Shown: positions 55,181-63,214 of the stretch, one piece after another | Layout: every line of letters starts with the position of its first letter | Numbering within the stretch: position 1 is the stretch's first letter | Source of the DNA: Acidobacteriota bacterium | GTDB lineage: Bacteria > Acidobacteriota > Thermoanaerobaculia > Multivoradales > JBCCEF01 | Assembly: GCA_039030395.1 (NCBI GenBank) | Contig: JBCCEF010000016.1 | Span: forward strand, 1-64,000 | Direction: 5' to 3' | Length of the DNA: 64,000 bases | Translations under genes and position numbers: made by a program | The notes under the pieces: generated by a model | Database searches by the model: none | What the model saw: the letters and a program-made list of their open reading frames with translations, nothing else | Told to the model about the DNA's origin: nothing

Positions 55181-56821
55181 GTGCGCCTGCGAGTCCTTTC
55201 CGAGGACGAACCCCGAGTTTTCGAACTCGGTCCCGGCAAATCCGCTATCGGCCGCGGGGCGGAGAACCACGTCTCCTTGCGGGACCCGTCCGTTTCGCGC
55301 CGCCACTGCGAAGTACGGCCGCTTGCCGGTGGCGGCTGGGAGGTGGTCGACCTCGGCAGTACCAACGGTCTGCTACTGGACGGTACGTCGGTGGGCCGCG
55401 GCCGGCTGGTAGAGGGAGCGATCCTCACTCTCGGCATCTTCCAGCTCCAGGTGGAAGGACTGCCGCCGGAGGTCGACTCCGGTGCCGTCGGGCCGCCCAC
55501 CACCGAGCGCATGGGGCCACCGCCGCAAGAGCTGGCGCAGGAGGCGCAAGTTCTGCTGCGCCTGGACGATATCGGCTCGGTGCTGGGTGAACGGGTACAG
55601 GAGGATCGCGTCCTCGAAGCGCTCGTCGAGCTGGGCCGCCGGCTGCTCCAGGCGGAAGACGTGGAGAGCGTCGCCGAGCGGGTGATGGACGCTGCCTTCA
55701 CGGCCCTGGCAGTGGATCGCGGTTTCCTTTTCCTTTGCGAGCGGTCGGGGCTGTACTGCTACCTGGCGCGCCACGGTGAGCGGGTGGAGCGGCGGCCGGA
55801 GGGGGTGGTGCCGGTATCTACCACCATCCTGCGGCAGGTGGTGGAGCAGCAGGTGGCGCTGGTCACCGCCGACGCCCGCGCCGACGGCCGCTTCAGCGGC
55901 GGGGAATCCATCCGACTCCACCAGATCCGTGCCGCCCTGTGCGTGCCGCTTTGGTCCGACGAGCGGGTGATCGGGGTGATGCACCTGGACTCGCCGATGC
56001 GCTCCGAGGTGTTCGACGAACGCGACCTCGAACTGGCGACCGCCCTCGCCTCCTACGCTGCGATGGCCATCGAAGGGCGGCGGAACGCCGCCGACCTGGA
56101 GGTGGAGCGGCGCTCTCGGGAGCGCCTGGAGCGCTATCACTCGCCGGCGGTGGTGGAAGAAATCCTGCGGCTGGAGGGGATTGAGCGCCACGCCCTTCGG
56201 CCAGTGGAGGCGACGGTGATGTTCGCCGACCTGGTGGGGTTTACGGCGATGTCCGAAAAAGCTTCTCCGGGCGCCGTGGCGACCCTCCTGAGCGACTACT
56301 TCGACCGCGCCGTGGCGGCGGTTTTCGAGCACGGCGGCACCCTCGACAAGTTCATCGGGGATTGCGTGATGGCGTTCTTCGGTGCACCGGCGCCGCAGCC
56401 GAACCACGCCGAACGCGGCGTCCGGGCGGCCCTTGCCCTGCAGGCGGCGACGGATTCCTGGAACCTCCAGCGCCGAGCCGAAGGTCGAGAGCCGGTGTCG
56501 GTGCGCATCGCCTTGAACAGCGGTCCGGTGGTGGTGGGGGAAGTGGGCTCCGAGCAGCGGGTGGAGTACACCGTCCTCGGCGACACGGTGAACGTCGCAG
56601 CGCGCCTGGAAGACGTCGTGACGGCGCCGGGCGAGGTGGTGGTGGGGGAGGCGACGCACCAGCGCTTGGCGGAGACGTTCCTGTTCGAGAGCCTCGGCGA
56701 CCACCGCCTCCAGGGCCTAGAGCGCCCGATCCGGGCCTATCGGGTGCTCAGTCCTGCCGGCGGTGGCGGTGTTGGCGCAGCACCTCGTACAGCGCCAGTG
56801 CCGCCGAGGTCGACAGATTGA
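55181..56821 (+). CDS. FHA-GAF-adenylate/guanylate cyclase
   Basis: 546 residues from the GTG at 55181, four bases after the previous stop; ATG 55136 is in frame but would overlap. The FHA domain (about 10-85) has IGRGAEN, SVSRRHCEV and GSTNGLLLDG, the phosphothreonine-binding residues. GAF about 150-300. The class III cyclase domain (about 340-540) has FADLVGFTAMS with metal Asp350, LDKFIGDCVMAFF with Lys390 and metal Asp394, and YTVLGDTVNVAARLE. It looks catalytically competent. Lys390 favours ATP over GTP. The FHA domain is a natural reader for a phospho-Thr made by the kinase encoded two genes upstream. The 3' end overlaps the convergent trmL gene by 74 bases. Confidence 0.93.
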   Translation: MRLRVLSEDEPRVFELGPGKSAIGRGAENHVSLRDPSVSRRHCEVRPLAGGGWEVVDLGSTNGLLLDGTSVGRGRLVEGAILTLGIFQLQVEGLPPEVDSGAVGPPTTERMGPPPQELAQEAQVLLRLDDIGSVLGERVQEDRVLEALVELGRRLLQAEDVESVAERVMDAAFTALAVDRGFLFLCERSGLYCYLARHGERVERRPEGVVPVSTTILRQVVEQQVALVTADARADGRFSGGESIRLHQIRAALCVPLWSDERVIGVMHLDSPMRSEVFDERDLELATALASYAAMAIEGRRNAADLEVERRSRERLERYHSPAVVEEILRLEGIERHALRPVEATVMFADLVGFTAMSEKASPGAVATLLSDYFDRAVAAVFEHGGTLDKFIGDCVMAFFGAPAPQPNHAERGVRAALALQAATDSWNLQRRAEGREPVSVRIALNSGPVVVGEVGSEQRVEYTVLGDTVNVAARLEDVVTAPGEVVVGEATHQRLAETFLFESLGDHRLQGLERPIRAYRVLSPAGGGGVGAAPRTAPVPPRSTD

Positions 56822-57230
56822 GCGAGCGAAGCGCCGGATCGGCCATCGGCAGGGCGACCCTTCGGTGCGTGTACTTCTCGAGTACCGACGCCGGTAGACC
56901 GACGCTCTCCCGGCCGAAGACCAGCACCGTGCGGCGTGGGAAGTCGACGCTCCAGAAGTCCCGCGGAGCGGCCGGATCCAGCAAGAAAGGTTCCCCCAGG
57001 GCGTCGAGGCCGCCTTCGAACGCCTTCCAGGACGGCCACACCCGGGGATTCACCCGCGGCCAGTAGTCCAGCCCGGCCCGGCGCACCTGCCGGTCGTCCA
57101 GCTCGAAGCCCAACGGTTCCACCAGGTGGAGCTGCGCGCCGGCCGCCAGGCAGGTGCGTCCGACGTTGCCGGTGTTCCAGTGGATCTCCGGCTCCACCAG
57201 CACCGCGTGGAGATTCGCCGCGGGCCGCAT
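56748..57230 (-). CDS. trmL: tRNA (cytidine/uridine-34 2'-O)-methyltransferase
   Basis: 160 residues from the ATG at 57230, which overlaps the stop of the agmatinase-like gene (ATGA). It is a SPOUT-family enzyme of the TrmL/YibK kind: EPEIHWNTGNVGRTC, VLVFGRESVGLP and RSLNLSTSAALALYEVLRQ form the knotted SAM site. It methylates the ribose of the wobble base in tRNA-Leu isoacceptors in E. coli. Length matches the family (about 155-160). It ends inside the convergent cyclase gene. Confidence 0.93.
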   Translation of the reverse strand: MRPAANLHAVLVEPEIHWNTGNVGRTCLAAGAQLHLVEPLGFELDDRQVRRAGLDYWPRVNPRVWPSWKAFEGGLDALGEPFLLDPAAPRDFWSVDFPRRTVLVFGRESVGLPASVLEKYTHRRVALPMADPALRSLNLSTSAALALYEVLRQHRHRRQD

Positions 57231-58126
57231 CACCGCCGGCCGGCTTCCCGCAACTGGAGGTAGCCCAGGCACTTGTAGATCAGCTTCGCCGCCAGGAAAT
57301 CCGGCGCGTGAAATCCGCCGATGGGGGCCAGCTCCACTACGTCCATGGCGAGAACCCGCTTGCGCTCAAACAGCCGGCGGAGCAAGGCGAGGGTGGGGTA
57401 CCAGGTACCGCCACCGGGTTCCGGCGTGCCGGTGGACGGCATCAAGGAGGGATCGAGAAAGTCCACGTCGAAGGTCAGGTACACCGCTTCCGGCAGGGTG
57501 TCGAGCAGGTCGGTGAAGCGTTTGAGGGCCCGGTCGGAGGCCTCGAGTTCGTGGCCCCACAGCACCGGGAGTTGTCGCTCTTCGATCAGCGCCGCTTCCG
57601 GCGTCGAAAGAGAGCGGAGGCCGACGGCGAGGCTTGGGAATCCGTCGTCGACCAAGCGCCGCATCACCGAGGCGTGGCTGTAGGGCGTTCCGTCGTAGGC
57701 CTCGCGCAGATCCGCGTGGGCGTCGAACTGGACGATGCCGATCTCTTCCCCGGCGGCCTGCCGCGTTGCCCGGGCCGGGGCCTGGGTGAGGCTGTGTTCG
57801 CCGCCGATGGTGACCAGGAACTTGCCGTTGGTCAGGTGGCGAAAGGCCTCCGCCTCGATTTCCGCCAGGGCATCGGCAAGATCGAAGGACTCCGGCGAGA
57901 AGGCGGGCAACGTCGCGATGCCTTGGGCAAAGGGCTCTGAGTTGAGCTCCTCGTCCCACAGCTCGAGGGCCTGGGAGGCCTGGAGGATCGCCACCGGGCC
58001 CGCGCCGGTGCCCTTGCCGTAGGACGTCGTGCGCTCGAAGGGCACCGGCAAGATGGCGGCTCCGCTGGTCCGGTAGTCCGCTTCATCGGCTTCCAGCAGG
58101 GCGAAGGTATTGGGTAGGTTTGGCAT
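57230..58126 (-). CDS. speB: Agmatinase/arginase-family ureohydrolase
   Basis: 298 residues. The manganese ligands are all visible: GGEHS, DAHADLREAY, YSHASVMRR, DVDFLDPSLMP and the following STGTPEPGGGTW. The family hydrolyses agmatine to putrescine and urea, or a related guanidino compound; size and motifs favour agmatinase over arginase, but the substrate is not proven. It is divergent from radC across a 114-base gap and is co-transcribed with trmL, which overlaps its stop. No arginine decarboxylase gene is in view. Confidence 0.88.
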   Translation of the reverse strand: MPNLPNTFALLEADEADYRTSGAAILPVPFERTTSYGKGTGAGPVAILQASQALELWDEELNSEPFAQGIATLPAFSPESFDLADALAEIEAEAFRHLTNGKFLVTIGGEHSLTQAPARATRQAAGEEIGIVQFDAHADLREAYDGTPYSHASVMRRLVDDGFPSLAVGLRSLSTPEAALIEERQLPVLWGHELEASDRALKRFTDLLDTLPEAVYLTFDVDFLDPSLMPSTGTPEPGGGTWYPTLALLRRLFERKRVLAMDVVELAPIGGFHAPDFLAAKLIYKCLGYLQLREAGRR

Positions 58127-58240
58127 CGTTGATTCCCTCAGCGAATTGGGATCCTCGGTGAGGATTCTTTCGCATTTCCGCTCGTCCGCAAGGTGTTCGC
58201 TCCCTTTGGCGTCTTCGGTACATGAAAGGAGAACGCGACG

Positions 58241-58930
58241 ATGGCGGTGATGGACTTTGCGATACGAGACCTACCGAATGGTGAGCGGCCCCGGGAGCGC
58301 CTGCTGCGCGACGGCGCCCAGGGGCTTTCCGACGCGGAGCTGGTGGCGGTACTGCTGCGCTCCGGACGGCGCGGCCACTCGGCTCTGGCGATGGCGATGG
58401 AGATTCTGCGGCAGGCCGGCGGCCTGGAGGGACTCCTCGGCAGCGACGCGACTCGCCTGCAGCGGCCGGGACTCGGCCCGGCGAAGGCCTCGAGCGTGCT
58501 GGCGGCGCTCGAAATCGGTCGCCGGCTGGCGCGCGCCGAGATGCCGGCCCGCGCCCCCCTCGACCGGCCGGCGGCGGTTGCCCGCTACCTCAACCTGCGC
58601 TACGGACTGCACGGCCAGGAGGTGATGGGGGTGCTGTTCCTCGACGCCCGCAACCGCCTGACCGGCGAGCGGGAACTGTTCCGGGGAACCTTGCAGCGAG
58701 CAGTGGCGGAGCCGCGGGAGATCCTGCGGGAGGCGCTGCTGCACGGCGCGGCGGGCCTCCTGTTGTTCCATACCCATCCCAGCGGGGACCCCAGCCCGAG
58801 CGCCCAGGACCTTGTTTTCACCCGCCGCGTGGCGGACTCCGGAGACCTACTGGGTGTGCTGCTGGTCGATCACATGATCGTCGGCCGGGGAGGGCGCTGG
58901 ACCTCCCTGCGGCAACACGGTGGATGGTAG
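58241..58930 (+). CDS. radC: RadC-family JAMM domain protein
   Basis: 229 residues with AAAGGAGA about 9 bases before the ATG. The N-terminal part has helix-hairpin-helix-like RPRERLLRDGAQGLSDAELVAVLLRSG and LQRPGLGPAKASSVLAALEIGRR. The C-terminal MPN/JAMM domain carries EVMGVLFLDARNRL, the zinc motif HTHPSGDPSPSAQD and LGVLLVDHMIVG. RadC's biochemical role is still unsettled despite the name; a DNA-repair function is not established. Confidence 0.95.
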   Translation: MAVMDFAIRDLPNGERPRERLLRDGAQGLSDAELVAVLLRSGRRGHSALAMAMEILRQAGGLEGLLGSDATRLQRPGLGPAKASSVLAALEIGRRLARAEMPARAPLDRPAAVARYLNLRYGLHGQEVMGVLFLDARNRLTGERELFRGTLQRAVAEPREILREALLHGAAGLLLFHTHPSGDPSPSAQDLVFTRRVADSGDLLGVLLVDHMIVGRGGRWTSLRQHGGW

Positions 58931-58976
58931 CTAACAGGCCATTCCGACACTCATTTGCGTGGTAACTTCACGTCCC

Positions 58977-60290
58977 ATGAAGGCCGGAAGCCACCTCCAC
59001 CTGGACTGCCACAGCGGTATCGCCGGCGACATGTTTCTCGGCGCCTGTCTCGACCTCGGGATGCCCCTCGAAGTGCTGACCGAGGCGGTCGACGCGCTCG
59101 ATCTGACGGGGGTCGCGATCGAGAGCTTTCGGGCCCTGCGGGGTGGGATATCCGGCATTCGCTTTCGGGTTCTGGAACACGGCGCGCCGGTCGAGGGTCC
59201 GGATCCCGAGGAAGAGGCCGGAGGACGTCACCACCACCGCCATGGCGATCACGGCCATCGCGACCACGAGCACGATCATTCCCATGGTCGCACCCTGTCG
59301 CAAATCGTCGAGTTGATCGCCGGCAGCCGACTCGGAGACGAAGTGAAGGCGACGGCGATGCGGCTCTTTCAGCGGTTGGGCGAGGCCGAGGCCAAGGTGC
59401 ACGGCATGGCCATCGAGTCGGTGCACTTTCACGAGGTCGGGGCGATCGATTCGATCGTCGATCTGGTGGGCATCGCGGCGGCTTTCCATCATCTGGCACC
59501 GGATCGCATCACCGCGGGATCCGTGCGGGTGGGCTCCGGCGAGGTGATGACCGCCCACGGCCGGCTACCGGTGCCGGCGCCGGCCACCGCCGAGTTGCTC
59601 GCCGGCATCCCCATTCGGGGGGAAGGAGTCGGCGAACTGGTGACCCCCACCGGAGCGGTGATCTTGGCGGAGCTGGTGGGCGAGGTAGTCGACCAAGGTG
59701 TGCCGGCGATGGTGCTGGAGGCGACCGGCTACGGCCTCGGCAGGCGAGAGATCCCCGGCCAGCCCAACGCCCTCAGAATCCTGCGCGGCCGAGGGAGCGG
59801 CCAATCCGGCGCCAGCCCGTCCGCCCGAGTGACGGTGATCGAAACGGAAATCGACGACCTGCCGGCGGAGGGGCTGGGTCATCTGTTCGAGCGATTGCTC
59901 GAAGCCGGCGCCCTCGATGCCTACCTGACGCCGGTGCAAATGAAGAAGAACCGGCCCGGGTGTTTGGTGACGGTGCTGTGCCGCAAGGAAGAACGCCTGC
60001 CGCTGGCGAACCTGTTGCTCGCCGAGTCCGGCTCCCTGGGCTGCCGCTGGCACGAGGCGGAGCGCCTGGAGGCGGAGCGCTCCCACCGTACGGTGGAAAC
60101 CCCCTGGGGACCGGTACGAGTGAAGGAGGGGTTCCTCGCCGGCCGTGCTCTTTCCGCCGCACCGGAGTACGAAGACTGCCGCAAGGTCGCGCGGGCCGCC
60201 GGGGTGACCTGGCGAGAGGTTTGGCGGGCGGCGCAGGTGGCGAGCGATGCGGGTCACGCCGCGGTCGAGGAAGGAGGCGGGGATGGCTGA
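58977..60290 (+). CDS. larC: LarC-type nickel-pincer cofactor biosynthesis protein
   Basis: 437 residues from the ATG at 58977; GTG 58959 is an alternative and neither has a strong ribosome site. It matches LarC: HLDCHSGIAGDMFLGACLD at the start, a His-rich metal loop (GGRHHHRHGDHGHRDHEHDH), SVHFHEVGAIDSIVDLVG, LVTPTGAVILAEL and, in the C-terminal half, ETEIDDLPAEGLGHLFERL, TPVQMKKNRPG and VKEGFLAG. LarC inserts nickel into the pincer cofactor of lactate racemase and relatives. In some species it is split by a programmed frameshift, but here it is one continuous frame. No larA, larB or larE is in the window. Confidence 0.9.
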   Translation: MKAGSHLHLDCHSGIAGDMFLGACLDLGMPLEVLTEAVDALDLTGVAIESFRALRGGISGIRFRVLEHGAPVEGPDPEEEAGGRHHHRHGDHGHRDHEHDHSHGRTLSQIVELIAGSRLGDEVKATAMRLFQRLGEAEAKVHGMAIESVHFHEVGAIDSIVDLVGIAAAFHHLAPDRITAGSVRVGSGEVMTAHGRLPVPAPATAELLAGIPIRGEGVGELVTPTGAVILAELVGEVVDQGVPAMVLEATGYGLGRREIPGQPNALRILRGRGSGQSGASPSARVTVIETEIDDLPAEGLGHLFERLLEAGALDAYLTPVQMKKNRPGCLVTVLCRKEERLPLANLLLAESGSLGCRWHEAERLEAERSHRTVETPWGPVRVKEGFLAGRALSAAPEYEDCRKVARAAGVTWREVWRAAQVASDAGHAAVEEGGGDG

Positions 60291-61194
60291 AGCAGCGGCG
60301 ACGGACTCCACGGAGATCTTTGCCCGGGGCACCCTCCAAACCGGTACCGCCGGAGGCGGTGAGTTGCGCTGGGCTTTTGTCGACCTGACGGAAATCGTCG
60401 AGACCATGCGCGGCCGCATGGACCTTTCGCCGGTGGCGGCCGCGGCTCTCGGGCGGAGCCTCGCCGGTGCCACCTTGATGCTGCGGATGGCGGCGAAGAC
60501 GCCCAGCCGCATGGTCCTGGAGGTGCACGGCGACGGCCCCCTGGGCCATCTGATGGTCGAGGTCGACGACGCCGGCAACCTACGCGGCAGGGTGGCCCAT
60601 CGGCAGGTGGATGTGCCGCACACGGCGGCCGGCAAGCTCAACGTCGGCGCGGCGGTGGGCAAGGGCCTGCTGCGGGTCGGCCGCGAGCGGCAGGGGAAGC
60701 GCTACCAGAGCCAGGTGGAGTTGGTGAGCGGTGAGATCGGAGACGATTTGGCCCATTACCTGCTGCAGAGCGAGCAGACCCGCACGGCGGTCCTGGTCGG
60801 GGTCCTCGGCAAGCCACAGGGGGTGGCGGGAGCCGGCGGTCTGATCGTCGAGGTGCTGCCGGACGGCGGGCTCGAAGCGGTCGAGCGGTTGGAAAGCAAC
60901 ATCGCCGCTACCGTCGGCGTCAGCCGGCTGATCGAGGCTGGCGGCCGGGAGGAAACCCTCGGTGCCATCCTCGCCGGTCTCGATCCGGTGGTGCACGAGG
61001 ATCTGCCGGTGCAGTATCGCTGCCGCTGTAGCCGGAGCCGCCTGCGCAATCACCTGGCGGTGCTGAGCCGGGAAGAGATCGAGTCGATCGTCGGAGAGTC
61101 CGGCGAGATCGAAGCCGACTGCGTCTTCTGTTGTGCTCAGTACCGCTTTCAGCCGCAGGATCTGATCGCGGCCGGTTCGTCGTCCAAGGCCTGA
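60283..61194 (+). CDS. hslO: Hsp33 redox-regulated chaperone
   Basis: 303 residues from the ATG at 60283, with GGAGG about 6 bases before and overlap with the larC stop. Features of the family: ARAxxxRGT-like N-terminus (IFARGTLQTG), LGRSLAGATLMLRM, LKVEV-like stretches and the C-terminal zinc switch made of CRC (in YRCRCSRSRL) and CVFCC. The four zinc cysteines are intact. The chaperone is switched on when these oxidise. Confidence 0.93.
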   Translation: MAEAAATDSTEIFARGTLQTGTAGGGELRWAFVDLTEIVETMRGRMDLSPVAAAALGRSLAGATLMLRMAAKTPSRMVLEVHGDGPLGHLMVEVDDAGNLRGRVAHRQVDVPHTAAGKLNVGAAVGKGLLRVGRERQGKRYQSQVELVSGEIGDDLAHYLLQSEQTRTAVLVGVLGKPQGVAGAGGLIVEVLPDGGLEAVERLESNIAATVGVSRLIEAGGREETLGAILAGLDPVVHEDLPVQYRCRCSRSRLRNHLAVLSREEIESIVGESGEIEADCVFCCAQYRFQPQDLIAAGSSSKA

Positions 61195-61263
61195 GGGTCG
61201 CGGGCGCGGCTCGCGCCGGCTTTGCTACGATTCGCCGTCCGGAGAAGTCCTCGGAGGAATCTC

Positions 61264-63204
61264 ATGAGTCGTTTCTACGTCACCACCCCGATCTACTACG
61301 TCAACGGCATGCCCCACATCGGGCATATCTTCACCACCGTCGTGGCCGACACCCTGGCGCGCTACCGGCGCTCTCGGGGGCAGGAAGTGCGCTTCCTCAC
61401 CGGCACCGACGAGCACGGCCAAAACATCGAGCGCGCGGCGGAGAACGAGGGCATCCGGCCGATCGAGCTGGCGGACCGCATCGTAGAGCGCTACCACGAG
61501 CTGTGGAAGATCCTGGACATCTCGCACGAAGATTTCGTGCGCACCACCGAGGACCGCCATGCCCGCGGCGTCGAGGAGATGATCCAGCGGCTGGTGGCGG
61601 CGGAGGATCTCTATACCGCCCGCCACGAGGGTTGGTACTGCCCCTCCTGCGAGACCTTCTACACGGACAAGGAACTGGTGCCGGAGAACCGCTGCCCGGT
61701 GCACGAGACGGCGGCCGAGTGGCACTCCGAGGAGAACATCTTCTTTCGCCTGTCGAATTACCAGCAGCCGCTGCTGGACCTGTTCGAGCAGCATCCGGAG
61801 TTCGTGCAGCCTGGCACGCGATTGAACGAGGTGCGGTCCTTCGTCGAGTCGGGCTTAAGGGATCTCTCCGTCAGCCGGGCGGGTCTCACCTGGGGAATCC
61901 CCTTCCCGGAGCACGAGGGACAAACCGTCTACGTATGGCTCGACGCCCTGACCAACTACATCAGTGCCCTGGGCTTCGGCAGCGAGGCGACGGACCTCTA
62001 CGACACGTTCTGGCAGGGCGGTGACGAGCGCCTGCACCTGGTCGGCAAGGATATTCTGCGCTTCCATGCGGTCTATTGGCCGGCCTTCCTGATGTCCGCC
62101 GGCCTGCCGCTACCGACCACCGTCTGGGCTCACGGTTGGTGGCTCCTGGACAAGAAAAAGGTCTCCAAGTCCGTCGGCAACGTGGTGCGGCCGGACGCCT
62201 TGATCGAACGTTTCGGGGCCGACAGCCTGCGCTACTTCCTGCTGCGGGAGATGGTCTTCGGCCAGGACGCCCAGTTCTCCGACGAAGGGTTCATCGAGCG
62301 CTACAACAGCGATCTGGCGAACACCCTGGGCAACACCGTGAGCCGGCTGGTGACCCTGTCGCGCCGCGCCTTCGGCGGCCAGACGCCGCCGCTCTCCTGC
62401 GACGACAATCCGCTGATCGGCGCGGCCGAAGAAGCGGTCGTCGGCTTCCACCAGGCGATGGGGGAGTTGGCCTTCAGCCGAGCCCTGGAGAGCCTGTGGA
62501 AGCTCCTTTCCCAGGCCAACCAGTACATCGTCGAGCGCGAGCCCTGGAAGATGATCAAGGACGAGTCAAAGCGCGACGCCCTGGCTCGGGTGCTGTGGAA
62601 TGGCCTGGAAGCCACCCGCATCGCCACCACGGCGCTGTTGCCCTTCATGCCGCAGGTCGCACCCAAGGTGCTGGCCGCCATCGCGGGCGATGCCGAGAAC
62701 GGTGACCTCGACTGGGGTGGCACCCCGGTGGACGCCGAGTTGCCGGAGAGCGGACCGCTCTTTCCACGCATTGACCAGAAGGCGTACCTGGCGGAGATCG
62801 CCGCTGCCGCGGAGGCGGAATCATCGAACGAGCAGGCGAGGCAACAGGCGGCCGAGATGGAGGAGCCCTCCGACGAAGGGCTGATCAAGATCGACCAGTT
62901 CTTCGAATCGGAACTGAGGGTCGGTACCGTCAAGCTGGCCGAGGCGGTACCGAAGTCCAACAAGCTGCTGCGTCTGGAAATCGATCTCGGCGAGGAGACG
63001 CTTCGTCAGGTGGTGGCCGGCATCGCCAAGCAGTATGCGCCGGAAGACCTGGTGGGTACTCAGGTGGTGGTGGTCGCGAACCTCGCTCCGGCGAAGCTGA
63101 TGGGGGTCCAGTCTCGCGGCATGGTGCTGGCCGCCACCGTCGACGGCCAGCCAGTGGTCATCCGCCCGGAGACGCCGGTCGAGAACGGGACCCGCGTTTC
63201 ATGA
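61264..63204 (+). CDS. metG: Methionyl-tRNA synthetase
   Basis: 646 residues from the ATG at 61264, with GGAGGA 6 bases before. Class I signatures: TTPIYYVNGMPHIGHIFTTV (HIGH box) and KKKVSKSVGN (KMSKS variant VSKS). A zinc knuckle is present as CPSCETFYTDKELVPENRCP with the second pair CPVH. The anticodon-binding helices follow. The C-terminal tRNA-binding domain (about 540-646) has FFESELRVGTVKLAEAVPKSNK and PAKLMGVQSRGM. Full length for the MetG1 type. It is followed at 10 bases by tatD. Confidence 0.96.
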   Translation: MSRFYVTTPIYYVNGMPHIGHIFTTVVADTLARYRRSRGQEVRFLTGTDEHGQNIERAAENEGIRPIELADRIVERYHELWKILDISHEDFVRTTEDRHARGVEEMIQRLVAAEDLYTARHEGWYCPSCETFYTDKELVPENRCPVHETAAEWHSEENIFFRLSNYQQPLLDLFEQHPEFVQPGTRLNEVRSFVESGLRDLSVSRAGLTWGIPFPEHEGQTVYVWLDALTNYISALGFGSEATDLYDTFWQGGDERLHLVGKDILRFHAVYWPAFLMSAGLPLPTTVWAHGWWLLDKKKVSKSVGNVVRPDALIERFGADSLRYFLLREMVFGQDAQFSDEGFIERYNSDLANTLGNTVSRLVTLSRRAFGGQTPPLSCDDNPLIGAAEEAVVGFHQAMGELAFSRALESLWKLLSQANQYIVEREPWKMIKDESKRDALARVLWNGLEATRIATTALLPFMPQVAPKVLAAIAGDAENGDLDWGGTPVDAELPESGPLFPRIDQKAYLAEIAAAAEAESSNEQARQQAAEMEEPSDEGLIKIDQFFESELRVGTVKLAEAVPKSNKLLRLEIDLGEETLRQVVAGIAKQYAPEDLVGTQVVVVANLAPAKLMGVQSRGMVLAATVDGQPVVIRPETPVENGTRVS

Positions 63205-63214
63205 GGCCGGTCTG

